Shown one piece after another: positions 1 to 6,603 of a DNA stretch of 64,000 nucleotides. A program made the translations under genes and the position numbers. Under the pieces are notes generated by a model. It had not been told where the DNA came from, did no database searches, and saw only the letters and a list, made by a program, of their open reading frames with translations. The stretch's first letter is position 1; each line of letters opens with the position of its first letter. Origin of the DNA: Pseudooctadecabacter jejudonensis (GTDB lineage: Bacteria; Pseudomonadota; Alphaproteobacteria; Rhodobacterales; Rhodobacteraceae); contig NZ_FWFT01000001.1 in assembly GCF_900172275.1 (NCBI RefSeq), forward strand, positions 930,001-994,000. The letters are read 5' to 3'.

Positions 1-471
1 CGCGGCACCTGCGGCAAAAGCCACCAGCGCCGCCTGACTTTCAACGCCCAGCTTGCGAAATACCCCCTGCAACTGTTTGCGTCGGGTCGACACGGCAACG
101 CCCGCGGCCTCTGCGCTGCTCTCGACGGTCCGCCCGCAGCCCAAATCCGCAAACAGCTGAAACTCAGCCTCAGACAAGGGCGTATCCAAAGCGCTGTTCA
201 CATGGTCGCGCAGATCCCCCCTCCGAAGGGTGAACACCACCTGATGGCCTGCGTCCCATACGCCCAACCGTTCGTCCGACGGGGCCGTCAAAGGCCACAT
301 GGGCAAACCGGATGTCTGCGTCTGGGCCCACACCGGTGCATCGCCAAACCAAAAGGTCGGCATGTCTTCAATCACGTTCAGTTTTTCAGAAAAGGCGGCC
401 AACCCGTCGTGGCCCTCATCCAGCGATGCCGCGATGACCGGCAAAGCATCCAATCCCGTCATCTCACCCAT
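1..471 (-). CDS. LuxR-type helix-turn-helix regulator, partial (3' end outside window)
   Basis: The open frame runs from ATG at 471 to the window edge without a stop, giving 157 residues of the N-terminal part. An AAGGGGGG ribosome site lies just upstream of the ATG. The first ~100 residues match nothing I recognise. From about residue 108 the sequence (PLSEAEFQLFADLGCGRT, then STRRKQLQGVFRKLGV and SQAALVAF) has the layout of a LuxR/GerE four-helix DNA-binding domain. In true LuxR proteins this domain ends the protein; here the frame continues past the edge, so a further C-terminal domain is possible. Target genes unknown. Confidence 0.65.
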   Translation of the reverse strand, partial: MGEMTGLDALPVIAASLDEGHDGLAAFSEKLNVIEDMPTFWFGDAPVWAQTQTSGLPMWPLTAPSDERLGVWDAGHQVVFTLRRGDLRDHVNSALDTPLSEAEFQLFADLGCGRTVESSAEAAGVAVSTRRKQLQGVFRKLGVESQAALVAFAAGAA

Positions 472-563
472 GTGCACCCCCCTTACGCCAAACTTACACG
501 TTGGCGCGCGGCTGACAACAAAAGCCCTGTCTTGGCGACGTCTATGGCATGCGGGGGAGAGAA

Positions 564-640
564 TGGTACCACCTCCTGGTCTCGAACCAGGGACCTCTTG
601 ATCCACAATCAAGCGCTCTAACCAACTGAGCTAAGGCGGC
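564..640 (-). tRNA. tRNA-His (anticodon GTG)
   Basis: The minus strand folds as a complete 77-nt cloverleaf: acceptor strand GCCGCCT, D arm with AGCTCAGTTGGTTAGAGC, anticodon stem CTTGA/TCAAG around loop TTGTGGA (anticodon GTG), T arm with GGTTCGAGACC, and an encoded 3' CCA. The base before position 1 is T, so the usual G-1 of tRNA-His is not encoded. The acceptor end has a G1:U72 pair and discriminator A73. This matches the altered tRNA-His identity described for one alphaproteobacterial clade. Confidence 0.95.
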
Positions 641-780
641 ACGCGAGGGCTGATTTAGCCAGACAGCCGACCGAATGCAAGAGGGTAAGGCGCGTTTTCA
701 AGCGGTCATTTCCCCTGCCCTTGCCATTTCCCCCGCCCCCGCGCTAGATCATCCCAAGATCGGCAAAGGACACCACATCC

Positions 781-969
781 ATGGGCATCAACGACGAACG
801 CGATATTGAGGCAAACCTGCAAATCGGGCCAACCGATCACGGTCAGGTGCGATTGTTCATTGATGCAGGCCAGTTTGAGGTTCCGATGGATTTCACACCC
901 GAAGAGGCCGAAGAAATCGCCGAGGAAATCCTCGCCGCAGCCAAGGCCGCCCGCCTCGTCAAACGCTGA
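781..969 (+). CDS. small conserved protein (DUF6324-like)
   Basis: A 62-residue acidic soluble protein starting MGINDERDIEANLQIGPTD and ending in the helix EEAEEIAEEILAAAKAARL. It resembles a small roseobacter family that I recall as DUF6324; the family assignment is from memory and not verified. No signal peptide, membrane segment or cysteine is present. It lies directly upstream of an EamA transporter whose start is close to or inside its 3' end, so the two are probably co-translated. Function unknown. Confidence 0.7.
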   Translation: MGINDERDIEANLQIGPTDHGQVRLFIDAGQFEVPMDFTPEEAEEIAEEILAAAKAARLVKR

Positions 970-1000
970 AACGCCCCCCCTTTGGCTGGTTGGTGTCACG

Positions 1001-1816
1001 GTGTTCGTGGCCATGACCTGCATCGTGATTGGCGACACCGCCGGAAAAATTCTGACCCAACAGGGCGTCAGCCCGCTGTTTGTCGCCTGGACCCGGTTTG
1101 CGCTGGCCGGTCTGGTGCTGTTGCCGTTTATGGGCTTGCAGGCAGATGATCTGCGGGCTGTGCGGGATCCTCTGGTCTGGCTGCGCGCGCTGCTGATTGC
1201 AGGCGGCATCGTCTGCATCCTGACGTCCCTGCGCACAGAACCTGTCGCCAACGCCTTTGGCGCGATGTTCATCAACCCGATCGTGGCGTTTGGATTGGCG
1301 GCGGTTTTTCTCAAGGAACGGGTGACTGTCACGCGGTCCGTGCTGCTCATCGCAGGGTTCATCGGCGTGCTGCTGGTGGTCAAACCGGGATTCGGGTTCA
1401 CGCCGGGACTTGGCTTCGCGCTCAGCGCAGGGCTGCTCTATGGGGCCTTTCTGACGACCACCCGCGCGGTGGCACAAAAATATCGCCCAAGGTTGCTGCT
1501 CATTTCGCAACTCCTGATCGGCTCCGTTCTGTTGGCGCCCATGGGTTTGTCGGTTTTGCCAACCGCGATCAGCCTTCCGATGTTCGGATTCATCCTGCTC
1601 AGTGCGCTGGCCTCGGCTGCGGGCAATCTGCTGGTCGTCATGGCCAGCAAAACCAGCCCCAACACGACAATCGCACCGTTGATCTACTTGCAGCTGATTT
1701 CGGCCACAGCGATCGGGTATATGGTGTTTGGGGATTGGCCCGACCCCATCAGTTTTTTGGGCCTGTCCGTGATTTTCGCCGCCGGCATGTCATCGCTGGC
1801 CCTGTCACGCCGCTAG
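1001..1816 (+). CDS. EamA/DMT-family transporter
   Basis: An inner-membrane protein of the drug/metabolite transporter superfamily with about ten hydrophobic helices and the internal EamA duplication (residues ~5-130 and ~145-270). Substrate is not predictable. The frame stays open upstream to an ATG at 806, but that would overlap the preceding 62-residue gene by more than 160 bases in another frame. I place the start at GTG 1001; ATG 1013 or a rarer CTG at 986 are alternatives, and 986 would best preserve helix 1. The stop overlaps the stop of mmcB in a shared CTAG. Confidence 0.8.
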   Translation: MFVAMTCIVIGDTAGKILTQQGVSPLFVAWTRFALAGLVLLPFMGLQADDLRAVRDPLVWLRALLIAGGIVCILTSLRTEPVANAFGAMFINPIVAFGLAAVFLKERVTVTRSVLLIAGFIGVLLVVKPGFGFTPGLGFALSAGLLYGAFLTTTRAVAQKYRPRLLLISQLLIGSVLLAPMGLSVLPTAISLPMFGFILLSALASAAGNLLVVMASKTSPNTTIAPLIYLQLISATAIGYMVFGDWPDPISFLGLSVIFAAGMSSLALSRR

Positions 1817-2286
1817 CCAAAGCCCGCCCCAAACCCTGCGGTCGGATCCCGCAGCGCCTGTAACCGCATCGCCGCCGTGCGGGCAAACTTCTGCACCATC
1901 ACCTTGCGCCGCGCTGCGGCCAGCTTGTTTTCCGGCCCCATGCGAACGATCTCAGCATCATAAGCGTCAGCCAGGATCAGCCCCGTTTCATTCGGAAGCA
2001 AATCCGTCGGAAAATCCCCATCCACCGCCCAAAAGAACCGGTCGCACCACTCCAGATACCCTTGCCACTTGTGATCCGACTGAAAATCCGCGCGGCTGGA
2101 TTTACATTCAACCACCCAAACCTCGCCCTTCGGGCCCAACGCCATAACGTCCACCCGCAACCCTCGCACAGGCACAAGTTCTTCAACACACACAAAATTC
2201 ATCGCGCGCAAATGTCGACAGACCCCCCGTGCCAAAAGCTGACCGGGCTGAAGCGTTGCAGAGGTTTGAAGCAAATCATCAGGCAT
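1813..2286 (-). CDS. mmcB: MmcB family DNA repair protein
   Basis: A 157-residue protein with a PD-(D/E)XK nuclease-like core: LRVDVMALGPKGEVWVVECK supplies the Asp and the ExK pair, followed by SSRADFQSDHKWQGYLEWCD. MmcB of Caulobacter is an SOS-linked protein acting in mitomycin C damage repair, and the roseobacter family is about this length. It is monocistronic and convergent with the EamA gene, sharing the four bases CTAG so that both stops overlap. No LexA box of the alphaproteobacterial form GTTC-N7-GTTC was seen just upstream. Confidence 0.85.
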   Translation of the reverse strand: MPDDLLQTSATLQPGQLLARGVCRHLRAMNFVCVEELVPVRGLRVDVMALGPKGEVWVVECKSSRADFQSDHKWQGYLEWCDRFFWAVDGDFPTDLLPNETGLILADAYDAEIVRMGPENKLAAARRKVMVQKFARTAAMRLQALRDPTAGFGAGFG

Positions 2287-2340
2287 ATCTGAAACATGAA
2301 CAATTCATGAACATCGGTCAAGGTCTGGCACGACCACCCC

Positions 2341-2419
2341 TTCATCTGACCCGAAAAACTCCCGCCGGAGGCCAAAATCTTGTAAAAGATTTTGCACCCA
2401 AAAATTCTACGAATTTTTG
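2341..2419 (-). terminator. Composite triple-hairpin element (repeat family A)
   Basis: Read on the minus strand: a 9-bp hairpin CAAAAATTC/GAATTTTTG (2399-2419), a 9-bp hairpin CAAAATCTT/AAGATTTTG (2373-2394), then CTCC-GGCG-GGAG followed by TTTTTC and the tail GGTCAGATGAA (2341-2371). The last part is a factor-independent terminator and recurs at four other places in the window. The two A/T-rich hairpins recur with different sequence but the same layout at 24057-24103. Here the element lies between the start of mmcB and the structured RNA at 2468. Confidence 0.7.
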
Positions 2420-2467
2420 ACACACCCGCCGCAGGCGCCCTTGTGCAATGGGGACCTACGCACTACC

Positions 2468-2646
2468 TCAAGTGTCGGCGGGCTTCTGCTCTTCTCGTAT
2501 ACAACGGGTAAATTCCGGTGGCCTTAAGCAAATCCGAGGGAGCTGGCTCTGTCATGGCCCTGGCCACGTTACCTGGCGCCCACCTGTACATACAGGTCCT
2601 CGGGAATTCAGACCCCTACGGTCGCTGCGGGGCCCGCCACTTTTGA
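2468..2646 (+). ncRNA. ssrS: structured RNA, probable 6S RNA
   Basis: There is no convincing coding frame, but a long rod-like fold is visible. TCAAGTG and GGCGGGCTTCTGC near the 5' end pair with GCGGGGCCCGCC and CACTTTTGA near the 3' end. Inward, GGGT..AATTCC pairs with GGAATT..ACCC, and CCGAGG with CCTCGG, leaving asymmetric bulges on the 5' side. Several closing pairs are G-U only on the plus strand, which fixes the orientation. Length (~180 nt), closing stem and central bubble fit 6S RNA, which binds sigma-70 RNA polymerase. I could not align it to a reference, so the identity is tentative; the structured nature is firmer. Confidence 0.55.
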
Positions 2647-2674
2647 CGTTCGGTCATGTTCGAACGTCCGAATT

Positions 2675-2730
2675 GGGGGCGCTGCCCCCGGCGCGGTGCG
2701 CCTCCCCCGAGGTATTTTTGACCCAAAGAA
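2675..2730 (-). repeat. Composite intergenic repeat (family B box plus GC hairpins)
   Basis: On the minus strand, just after nusB: the 20-nt box TTCTTTGGGTCAAAAATACC (2711-2730), then TCGGGGG, a short GC hairpin (GGCGCACCGCGCC), then GGGGGCAGCGCCCCC. The same order (box, CGGGGG, small variable hairpin, GGGGGCAGCGCCCCC) occurs at 49800-49860 on the plus strand. It is placed as a terminator of the rib-nusB operon, but it has no conventional U-tract after the GC hairpin. Confidence 0.75.
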
Positions 2731-2758
2731 ACAGGGCCTGCTGGGCAAACGGAGGGCG

Positions 2759-3226
2759 CTAGAATGCCTCGGGTTTTGCTTCGCGGGCCATATGATCGAG
2801 GACAGCGTTCACGAATTTCGGCTCATCCCCGCCCTCGAAAAAGGCTTTGGCAACATCGACGTATTCGGTGATGGCCACCTTGGGTGGGGTATCACGGCCC
2901 GTCAGTTCTACGCCTGCTGCGCGGAACACAGCCCGCAACGTGGGATCGATGCGGCCCAAGGGCCAGCGGGCAACCAGGGCGCGATCGGTCATCTGGTCGA
3001 TTTTGGCTTGGTGGTTCACGGCACCTTCGACGAGGGCGCGGAACAGATCCACATCGCCTTCGGCCATTTCATCGCCTTCATACACTGCGCCGAACCGGTG
3101 GTTTTCGAATTCGCGGGTCACGTCTTCGATGGTCTGGCCCGTCTGTTCCATTTGAAACAGGGCCTGCACGGCGTAGAGGCGCGACGCGCTGCGCATTTTG
3201 CGTTTTTGGTTGTTCGAAAGGGTCAT
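2759..3226 (-). CDS. nusB: transcription antitermination factor NusB
   Basis: 155 residues starting MTLSNNQKRKMRSASRL and ending in MAREAKPEAF. The all-helical NusB fold is recognisable from SASRLYAVQALFQME at the N-terminus and FVNAVLDHMARE at the C-terminus. NusB with NusE (S10) binds boxA RNA in rRNA antitermination. The start was set at 3226 rather than an upstream ATG because it overlaps the ribH stop as ATGA, the usual arrangement of the rib-nusB operon. Last gene of the minus-strand riboflavin operon. Confidence 0.93.
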   Translation of the reverse strand: MTLSNNQKRKMRSASRLYAVQALFQMEQTGQTIEDVTREFENHRFGAVYEGDEMAEGDVDLFRALVEGAVNHQAKIDQMTDRALVARWPLGRIDPTLRAVFRAAGVELTGRDTPPKVAITEYVDVAKAFFEGGDEPKFVNAVLDHMAREAKPEAF

Positions 3227-3762
3227 GCGGTTGTGTTGCCGTCCATTTTGCCCGCCATCAGGATCTCGCTGGTGAATCCAACGCCCTCCTTGGCGCGGCC
3301 CCACTTACGGCTGAGCGCGATGAGGTGCAAGGCCGCAGCGGCCGCGCCGCCGCCTTTATTCTGATCCGACGGATCCGCCCGCACAGCAGCCTGTTCGTGG
3401 GTTTCCACGGTCAGGATGCCGTTGCCGATACACAGCCCTTGCAGGCCCAGCAATTGCAGCGCGCGGGAGCTGTCGTTGCAGACCGTATCGTAATGGGTGG
3501 TTTCACCGCGGATCACACAGCCCAATGCCACATAACCGTCAAAGTTGGACATACGTTCTGCAATCCCAATGGCGGTCGGAATTTCCAGTGCGCCGGGCAC
3601 CTCGACGACCTCATGGGTGGCGCCTGCGGCCTCGATCTCGGCCTTGGCCCCGGCCAGCATATTGTCGGCGATGTCCTTGTAATAAGGGGAGATGACGATG
3701 AGGATCTTGGTGTCGCGGTCCACGTCGGCGCGCGGCAGAATGTAATGTGAAGGTCCGGCCAT
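3223..3762 (-). CDS. ribH: 6,7-dimethyl-8-ribityllumazine synthase
   Basis: 179 residues. It condenses 5-amino-6-ribitylaminouracil with 3,4-dihydroxy-2-butanone 4-phosphate, the penultimate step of riboflavin synthesis. Family motifs: VEVPGALEIPTAIG, GYVALGCVIRGETTHYDTVCN (written here in parts: GCVIRGETTHYD carries the active-site histidine) and GNGILTVETHEQA. The extra ~15-residue N-terminus and C-terminal tail are typical of alphaproteobacterial versions. It lies 11 bases after ribB and overlaps nusB by four bases, so the three are presumably one transcript. Confidence 0.95.
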   Translation of the reverse strand: MAGPSHYILPRADVDRDTKILIVISPYYKDIADNMLAGAKAEIEAAGATHEVVEVPGALEIPTAIGIAERMSNFDGYVALGCVIRGETTHYDTVCNDSSRALQLLGLQGLCIGNGILTVETHEQAAVRADPSDQNKGGGAAAAALHLIALSRKWGRAKEGVGFTSEILMAGKMDGNTTA

Positions 3763-3773
3763 GGGTCTGGTCC

Positions 3774-4904
3774 TTATCCGAGGTCTGAGATTTTGCGGGT
3801 TCCGACAATTTCCAGACCGTAAGCATCGAGGCCCACAATCTTGGGTTGGGGGGAGTTTGTCAGCAACTCAATCTGTCCCAGCCCCAGCGAGCTGAGGATC
3901 TGCGCGCCCAGCCCGTATTGGCGCAAGGTCTGGGGGGAGACTTCGTCATGGGCGACGATCTTCATGGATGTATCGCGGAGCAGAACCACAACACCGCGCC
4001 CCTCTTCTTCAACCCGCTTCATGGCTTCGCCAAATTCCGCCGTGCGCCCTTTTGGGCCTGCGCCCACCACATCGAGCATGGGATCCATGGAGTGCATGCG
4101 CACCAGCACGGGCGCGTCGCCGGTGATGTCGCCTTTGGTCAGCACGATGTGTTCGTCGCCGTGTGTTTCATCGGCGTAGACACGCATGTCCCACTCGCCG
4201 CCGAATTCGGAGGTGATCTTTTCTTGCGTTTGTACCCGCACCAGATTGTCGTTGCGGCGACGGTAGGCAATCAAGTCGCTGATGGTGCCGATTTTCAGCC
4301 CATGCAGTTGGGCAAAGGCCACCAAATCGGGCAGACGCGCCATTTCCCCGTCGTCCTTCATAATTTCGCAGATCACACCGGAGGGGTTGAGGCCTGCAAG
4401 GCGGCTGATGTCCACTGCTGCCTCGGTGTGGCCTGCGCGGACAAGCACCCCACCTGCGCGGGCGCGCAGCGGGAACACATGTCCGGGGGTCGCGATATCC
4501 TGAGGGCCTTTGGTCGGGTCGATGGCCACGGACACCGTGCGGGCGCGGTCGGCGGCCGAAATGCCTGTCGTCACCCCTTCGCGAGCCTCGATGGACACTG
4601 TAAAGGCGGTCTCGTGGCGCGACGAGTTGTGCGTGGACATGAGGCTGAGCCCCAGCGCATCAAGCCGTTCGGCCGGCAACGTCAGGCAGATCAGCCCGCG
4701 CCCGTGGGTCGCCATGAAATTGATCGCATCGGGGGTGGCCATTTGCGCGGGGATCACCAGATCGCCTTCGTTCTCACGGTCTTCGTGGTCGACGAGGATA
4801 AACATGCGACCATTGCGGGCATCATCGATGATCTCTTCGATGGGAGAGATCGCATCGCGGTAGTCGGCTTCGACGGGCCCTGGGGTTTCAAACATATCGC
4901 TCAT
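3774..4904 (-). CDS. ribB: 3,4-dihydroxy-2-butanone-4-phosphate synthase with degenerate GTP cyclohydrolase II-like domain
   Basis: 376 residues. Residues ~17-215 are the DHBP synthase domain, with DHEDRENEGDL (metal and acid residues), THGRGLICL and GHTEAAVD. Residues ~220-376 align in length and register with GTP cyclohydrolase II, but the zinc motif CxxGD...SxRCDC is replaced by VRMHSMDPMLDVVG, with no cysteines. The C-terminal domain therefore should lack cyclohydrolase activity. A separate RibA would be expected elsewhere. I see no FMN riboswitch in the 130 bases upstream. Confidence 0.93.
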   Translation of the reverse strand: MSDMFETPGPVEADYRDAISPIEEIIDDARNGRMFILVDHEDRENEGDLVIPAQMATPDAINFMATHGRGLICLTLPAERLDALGLSLMSTHNSSRHETAFTVSIEAREGVTTGISAADRARTVSVAIDPTKGPQDIATPGHVFPLRARAGGVLVRAGHTEAAVDISRLAGLNPSGVICEIMKDDGEMARLPDLVAFAQLHGLKIGTISDLIAYRRRNDNLVRVQTQEKITSEFGGEWDMRVYADETHGDEHIVLTKGDITGDAPVLVRMHSMDPMLDVVGAGPKGRTAEFGEAMKRVEEEGRGVVVLLRDTSMKIVAHDEVSPQTLRQYGLGAQILSSLGLGQIELLTNSPQPKIVGLDAYGLEIVGTRKISDLG

Positions 4905-4991
4905 GGTTGTCCTTTGGGCTGTGCCTTGGTCTTTGGTGTCAGATAGCTTGGCGGCGGGGATTCGGAAAGGCCACTGACGTGACGACCTTTT

Positions 4992-5029
4992 GCACCTTTG
5001 GTGCGATGAGTTTTTTTGGTCAGATGAAG
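4992..5029 (+). terminator. Repeat family A terminator element
   Basis: GCACC-TTT-GGTGC hairpin, then GATGAG, TTTTTTT and the conserved tail GGTCAGATGAAG on the plus strand. No plus-strand gene ends here: it sits between ribB (start 4904) and a minus-strand gene ending at 5037. The copy therefore does not obviously terminate a local transcript, which argues that the element is dispersed rather than purely functional at each site. Confidence 0.6.
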
Positions 5030-5036
5030 GGGGGCT

Positions 5037-5288
5037 TCACTCGATCAGCCATGGCACGGCTTTGAGGGCGGCGGAATAGGCTGCGAATTCGGTTGTGAAG
5101 GCGGGGCCATCGGCGGCGGACAGACGGCGCCAGCCGTGGCTGTCTTCGGGGTCACGGCGGCATTCGGCGAAGGTGAAGTGGGTGTCCCCGTGTTTGATGA
5201 TGTCAACGCAGCGGTCGCCGGTGTCATCTTCCAAGGACGCCACGACCAGGGGTTTCGCCGCAGAAGGTTTTGCAGGCGAGACCGTCAT
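5037..5288 (-). CDS. hypothetical protein, 83 aa
   Basis: A soluble 83-residue protein beginning MTVSPAKPSAAKPLVVAS with a compact core (DRCVDIIKHGDTHFTFAECR and EDSHGWRRLSA). I do not recognise a family. Its ATG overlaps the stop of the 183-residue gene upstream (ATGA), and it belongs to the chain ribE - 183 aa - 83 aa. Codon use is like its neighbours, so I take it as a real gene. Function unknown. Confidence 0.7.
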   Translation of the reverse strand: MTVSPAKPSAAKPLVVASLEDDTGDRCVDIIKHGDTHFTFAECRRDPEDSHGWRRLSAADGPAFTTEFAAYSAALKAVPWLIE

Positions 5289-5836
5289 CGGGCAAAGAAC
5301 ACATCAGAGGGCAGCGATCCGGCGAGTTTGGCGGCTGCGACCCATTCGGCCTCAAGTGCGGTGTCGCAGACCAGCACCATGCGGCTGGGTTTGGCCTGGG
5401 CTGCTGTCAGGGCGTCCAGCAGCACTGCCCGGGTCTCGCCCCAGCCAGCAAAGGGGCGCGGTGCCTTGCAGGCGCTGTCTGTGGGCGGCGACAGTTGGTC
5501 CGGCTGCACGGGCGCGTGGGCCAGGGCCAGTGTGCGCGCCTCTTTCAGGGTCATGAGTTTGGAGACGCGGTCCGAGGGGACGCGTTGACCGGCCCGAAGG
5601 ACCCGCAGCGCATTTGATGAGAACATAAATCCGATCAGATCATCGCCAGAGGCGGCCCGCAGCCCCGCATATGTTTTGTACGGCAGACCCAATTCTTTGG
5701 CGCGGGCCACGCGGCGGCGCACGACCTCGATCGGCAGGGTTGGCATCAGATCGGCCCGGGCTTTGCGCCAGACGTGCGTGCGCCAGCTGCGGCCCGCCAT
5801 CTCACCGCGGCCAGAGTTGTGTCCGATGCCCGCCAT
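5285..5836 (-). CDS. hypothetical protein, 183 aa, in riboflavin operon
   Basis: 183 residues beginning MAGIGHNSGRG, an opening seen on assorted alphaproteobacterial proteins. The N-terminal half is basic and helical (TLPIEVVRRRVARAKELGLPY), and the middle has FMFSSNALRVLRAGQRVP. No catalytic motif is evident. The start codon follows the ribE stop directly (TAGATG) and the end overlaps the 83-residue gene, so it is translationally coupled to ribE. Role unknown; it may be a passenger of the operon. Confidence 0.75.
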   Translation of the reverse strand: MAGIGHNSGRGEMAGRSWRTHVWRKARADLMPTLPIEVVRRRVARAKELGLPYKTYAGLRAASGDDLIGFMFSSNALRVLRAGQRVPSDRVSKLMTLKEARTLALAHAPVQPDQLSPPTDSACKAPRPFAGWGETRAVLLDALTAAQAKPSRMVLVCDTALEAEWVAAAKLAGSLPSDVFFAR

Positions 5837-6442
5837 CTAGTCCATATCCCGCAGGCGCGCGACATAGCGGGCCATGGTGTCGACCTCAAGGTTCACAGCG
5901 TCGCCCACGGCGGCCTCCCCCCATGTGGTGACCGTTTTGGTATGAGGGATGAAGTTGATGCCAAAGCGCGCGCCGTCGACTTCGTTCACCGTCAGCGATG
6001 TCCCGTTGAGTGCAACAGACCCCTTGGGTGCGATGAACCGCGCCAGATCGGCGGGCGCCTCAAGCACAACACGGGTGCTGTCGCCCTCGTCAGTCATGTC
6101 GACAATTGTGGCCACACCGTCCACATGGCCAGACACGATATGCCCACCCAGTTCATCCCCCACCTTCAGGGCGCGTTCCAGATTGACCCGTTTGCCCACC
6201 TGCCAGCCGTTGCCACGGCCAATGTTCGTCAGGTTCACCGTCTCGGCTGAGATATCAACATCATACCAGCCTTGCGGATCGGTGCCCTTGTCGACCACCG
6301 TCAGGCACACGCCGTCCGATGCAATAGACGCCCCGATGTCGATGCCTGCAATGTCGTAGCCGGTGCCGATACGCGCCCGCAGATCGCCGCGATGGTCAAG
6401 GGCCAGAACCTCGCCCACGTCTGTGATGATGCCGGTAAACAT
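5837..6442 (-). CDS. ribE: riboflavin synthase, alpha chain
   Basis: 201 residues, dismutating two lumazine molecules into riboflavin plus the pyrimidine precursor. The opening MFTGIITDVGEV is the family signature and fixes the start at 6442, preceded by AAAGGGGC. Two tandem lumazine-binding repeats are visible: GASIASDGVCLTV in the first and GSVALNGTSLTVNEV in the second, with the matching GGHIVSGHVDGV motif. It is separated from ribD by the divergent capsule cluster, so it needs its own promoter in 6443-6603. Confidence 0.95.
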   Translation of the reverse strand: MFTGIITDVGEVLALDHRGDLRARIGTGYDIAGIDIGASIASDGVCLTVVDKGTDPQGWYDVDISAETVNLTNIGRGNGWQVGKRVNLERALKVGDELGGHIVSGHVDGVATIVDMTDEGDSTRVVLEAPADLARFIAPKGSVALNGTSLTVNEVDGARFGINFIPHTKTVTTWGEAAVGDAVNLEVDTMARYVARLRDMD

Positions 6443-6603
6443 GATGCCCCTTTCGGTGAATTCCCCGTGATCTGCTTGGGGTAACCTCTTGCATGGGTGG
6501 GGGCAAGGTGGTGACCTAAAGATCAACGAGACACCAAACAGCCATATTTATGCCGCGATGCACTGTTAAGCGTCAAAAGACGTACGACGCCCAGAGGACC
6601 TGA

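Noticed and set aside
2417-2449. TTGACA as a -35 box for the 6S-like RNA
   Set aside because: No reasonable -10 at 16-18 bp; TGCAAT is 21 bp away. The TTGACA also arises from the tail of a hairpin arm.
2645-2668. GACGTTCG..CGAACGTC dyad with GTTC-N6-GTTC, resembling an alphaproteobacterial LexA box near mmcB
   Set aside because: The spacing is six, not seven, bases, and the site is over 350 bp from the mmcB start, beyond the structured RNA. It is more likely a hairpin at the 3' side of that RNA.
4905-5036. FMN riboswitch ahead of ribB
   Set aside because: None of the conserved FMN-element segments is present; the region holds only a family A repeat.
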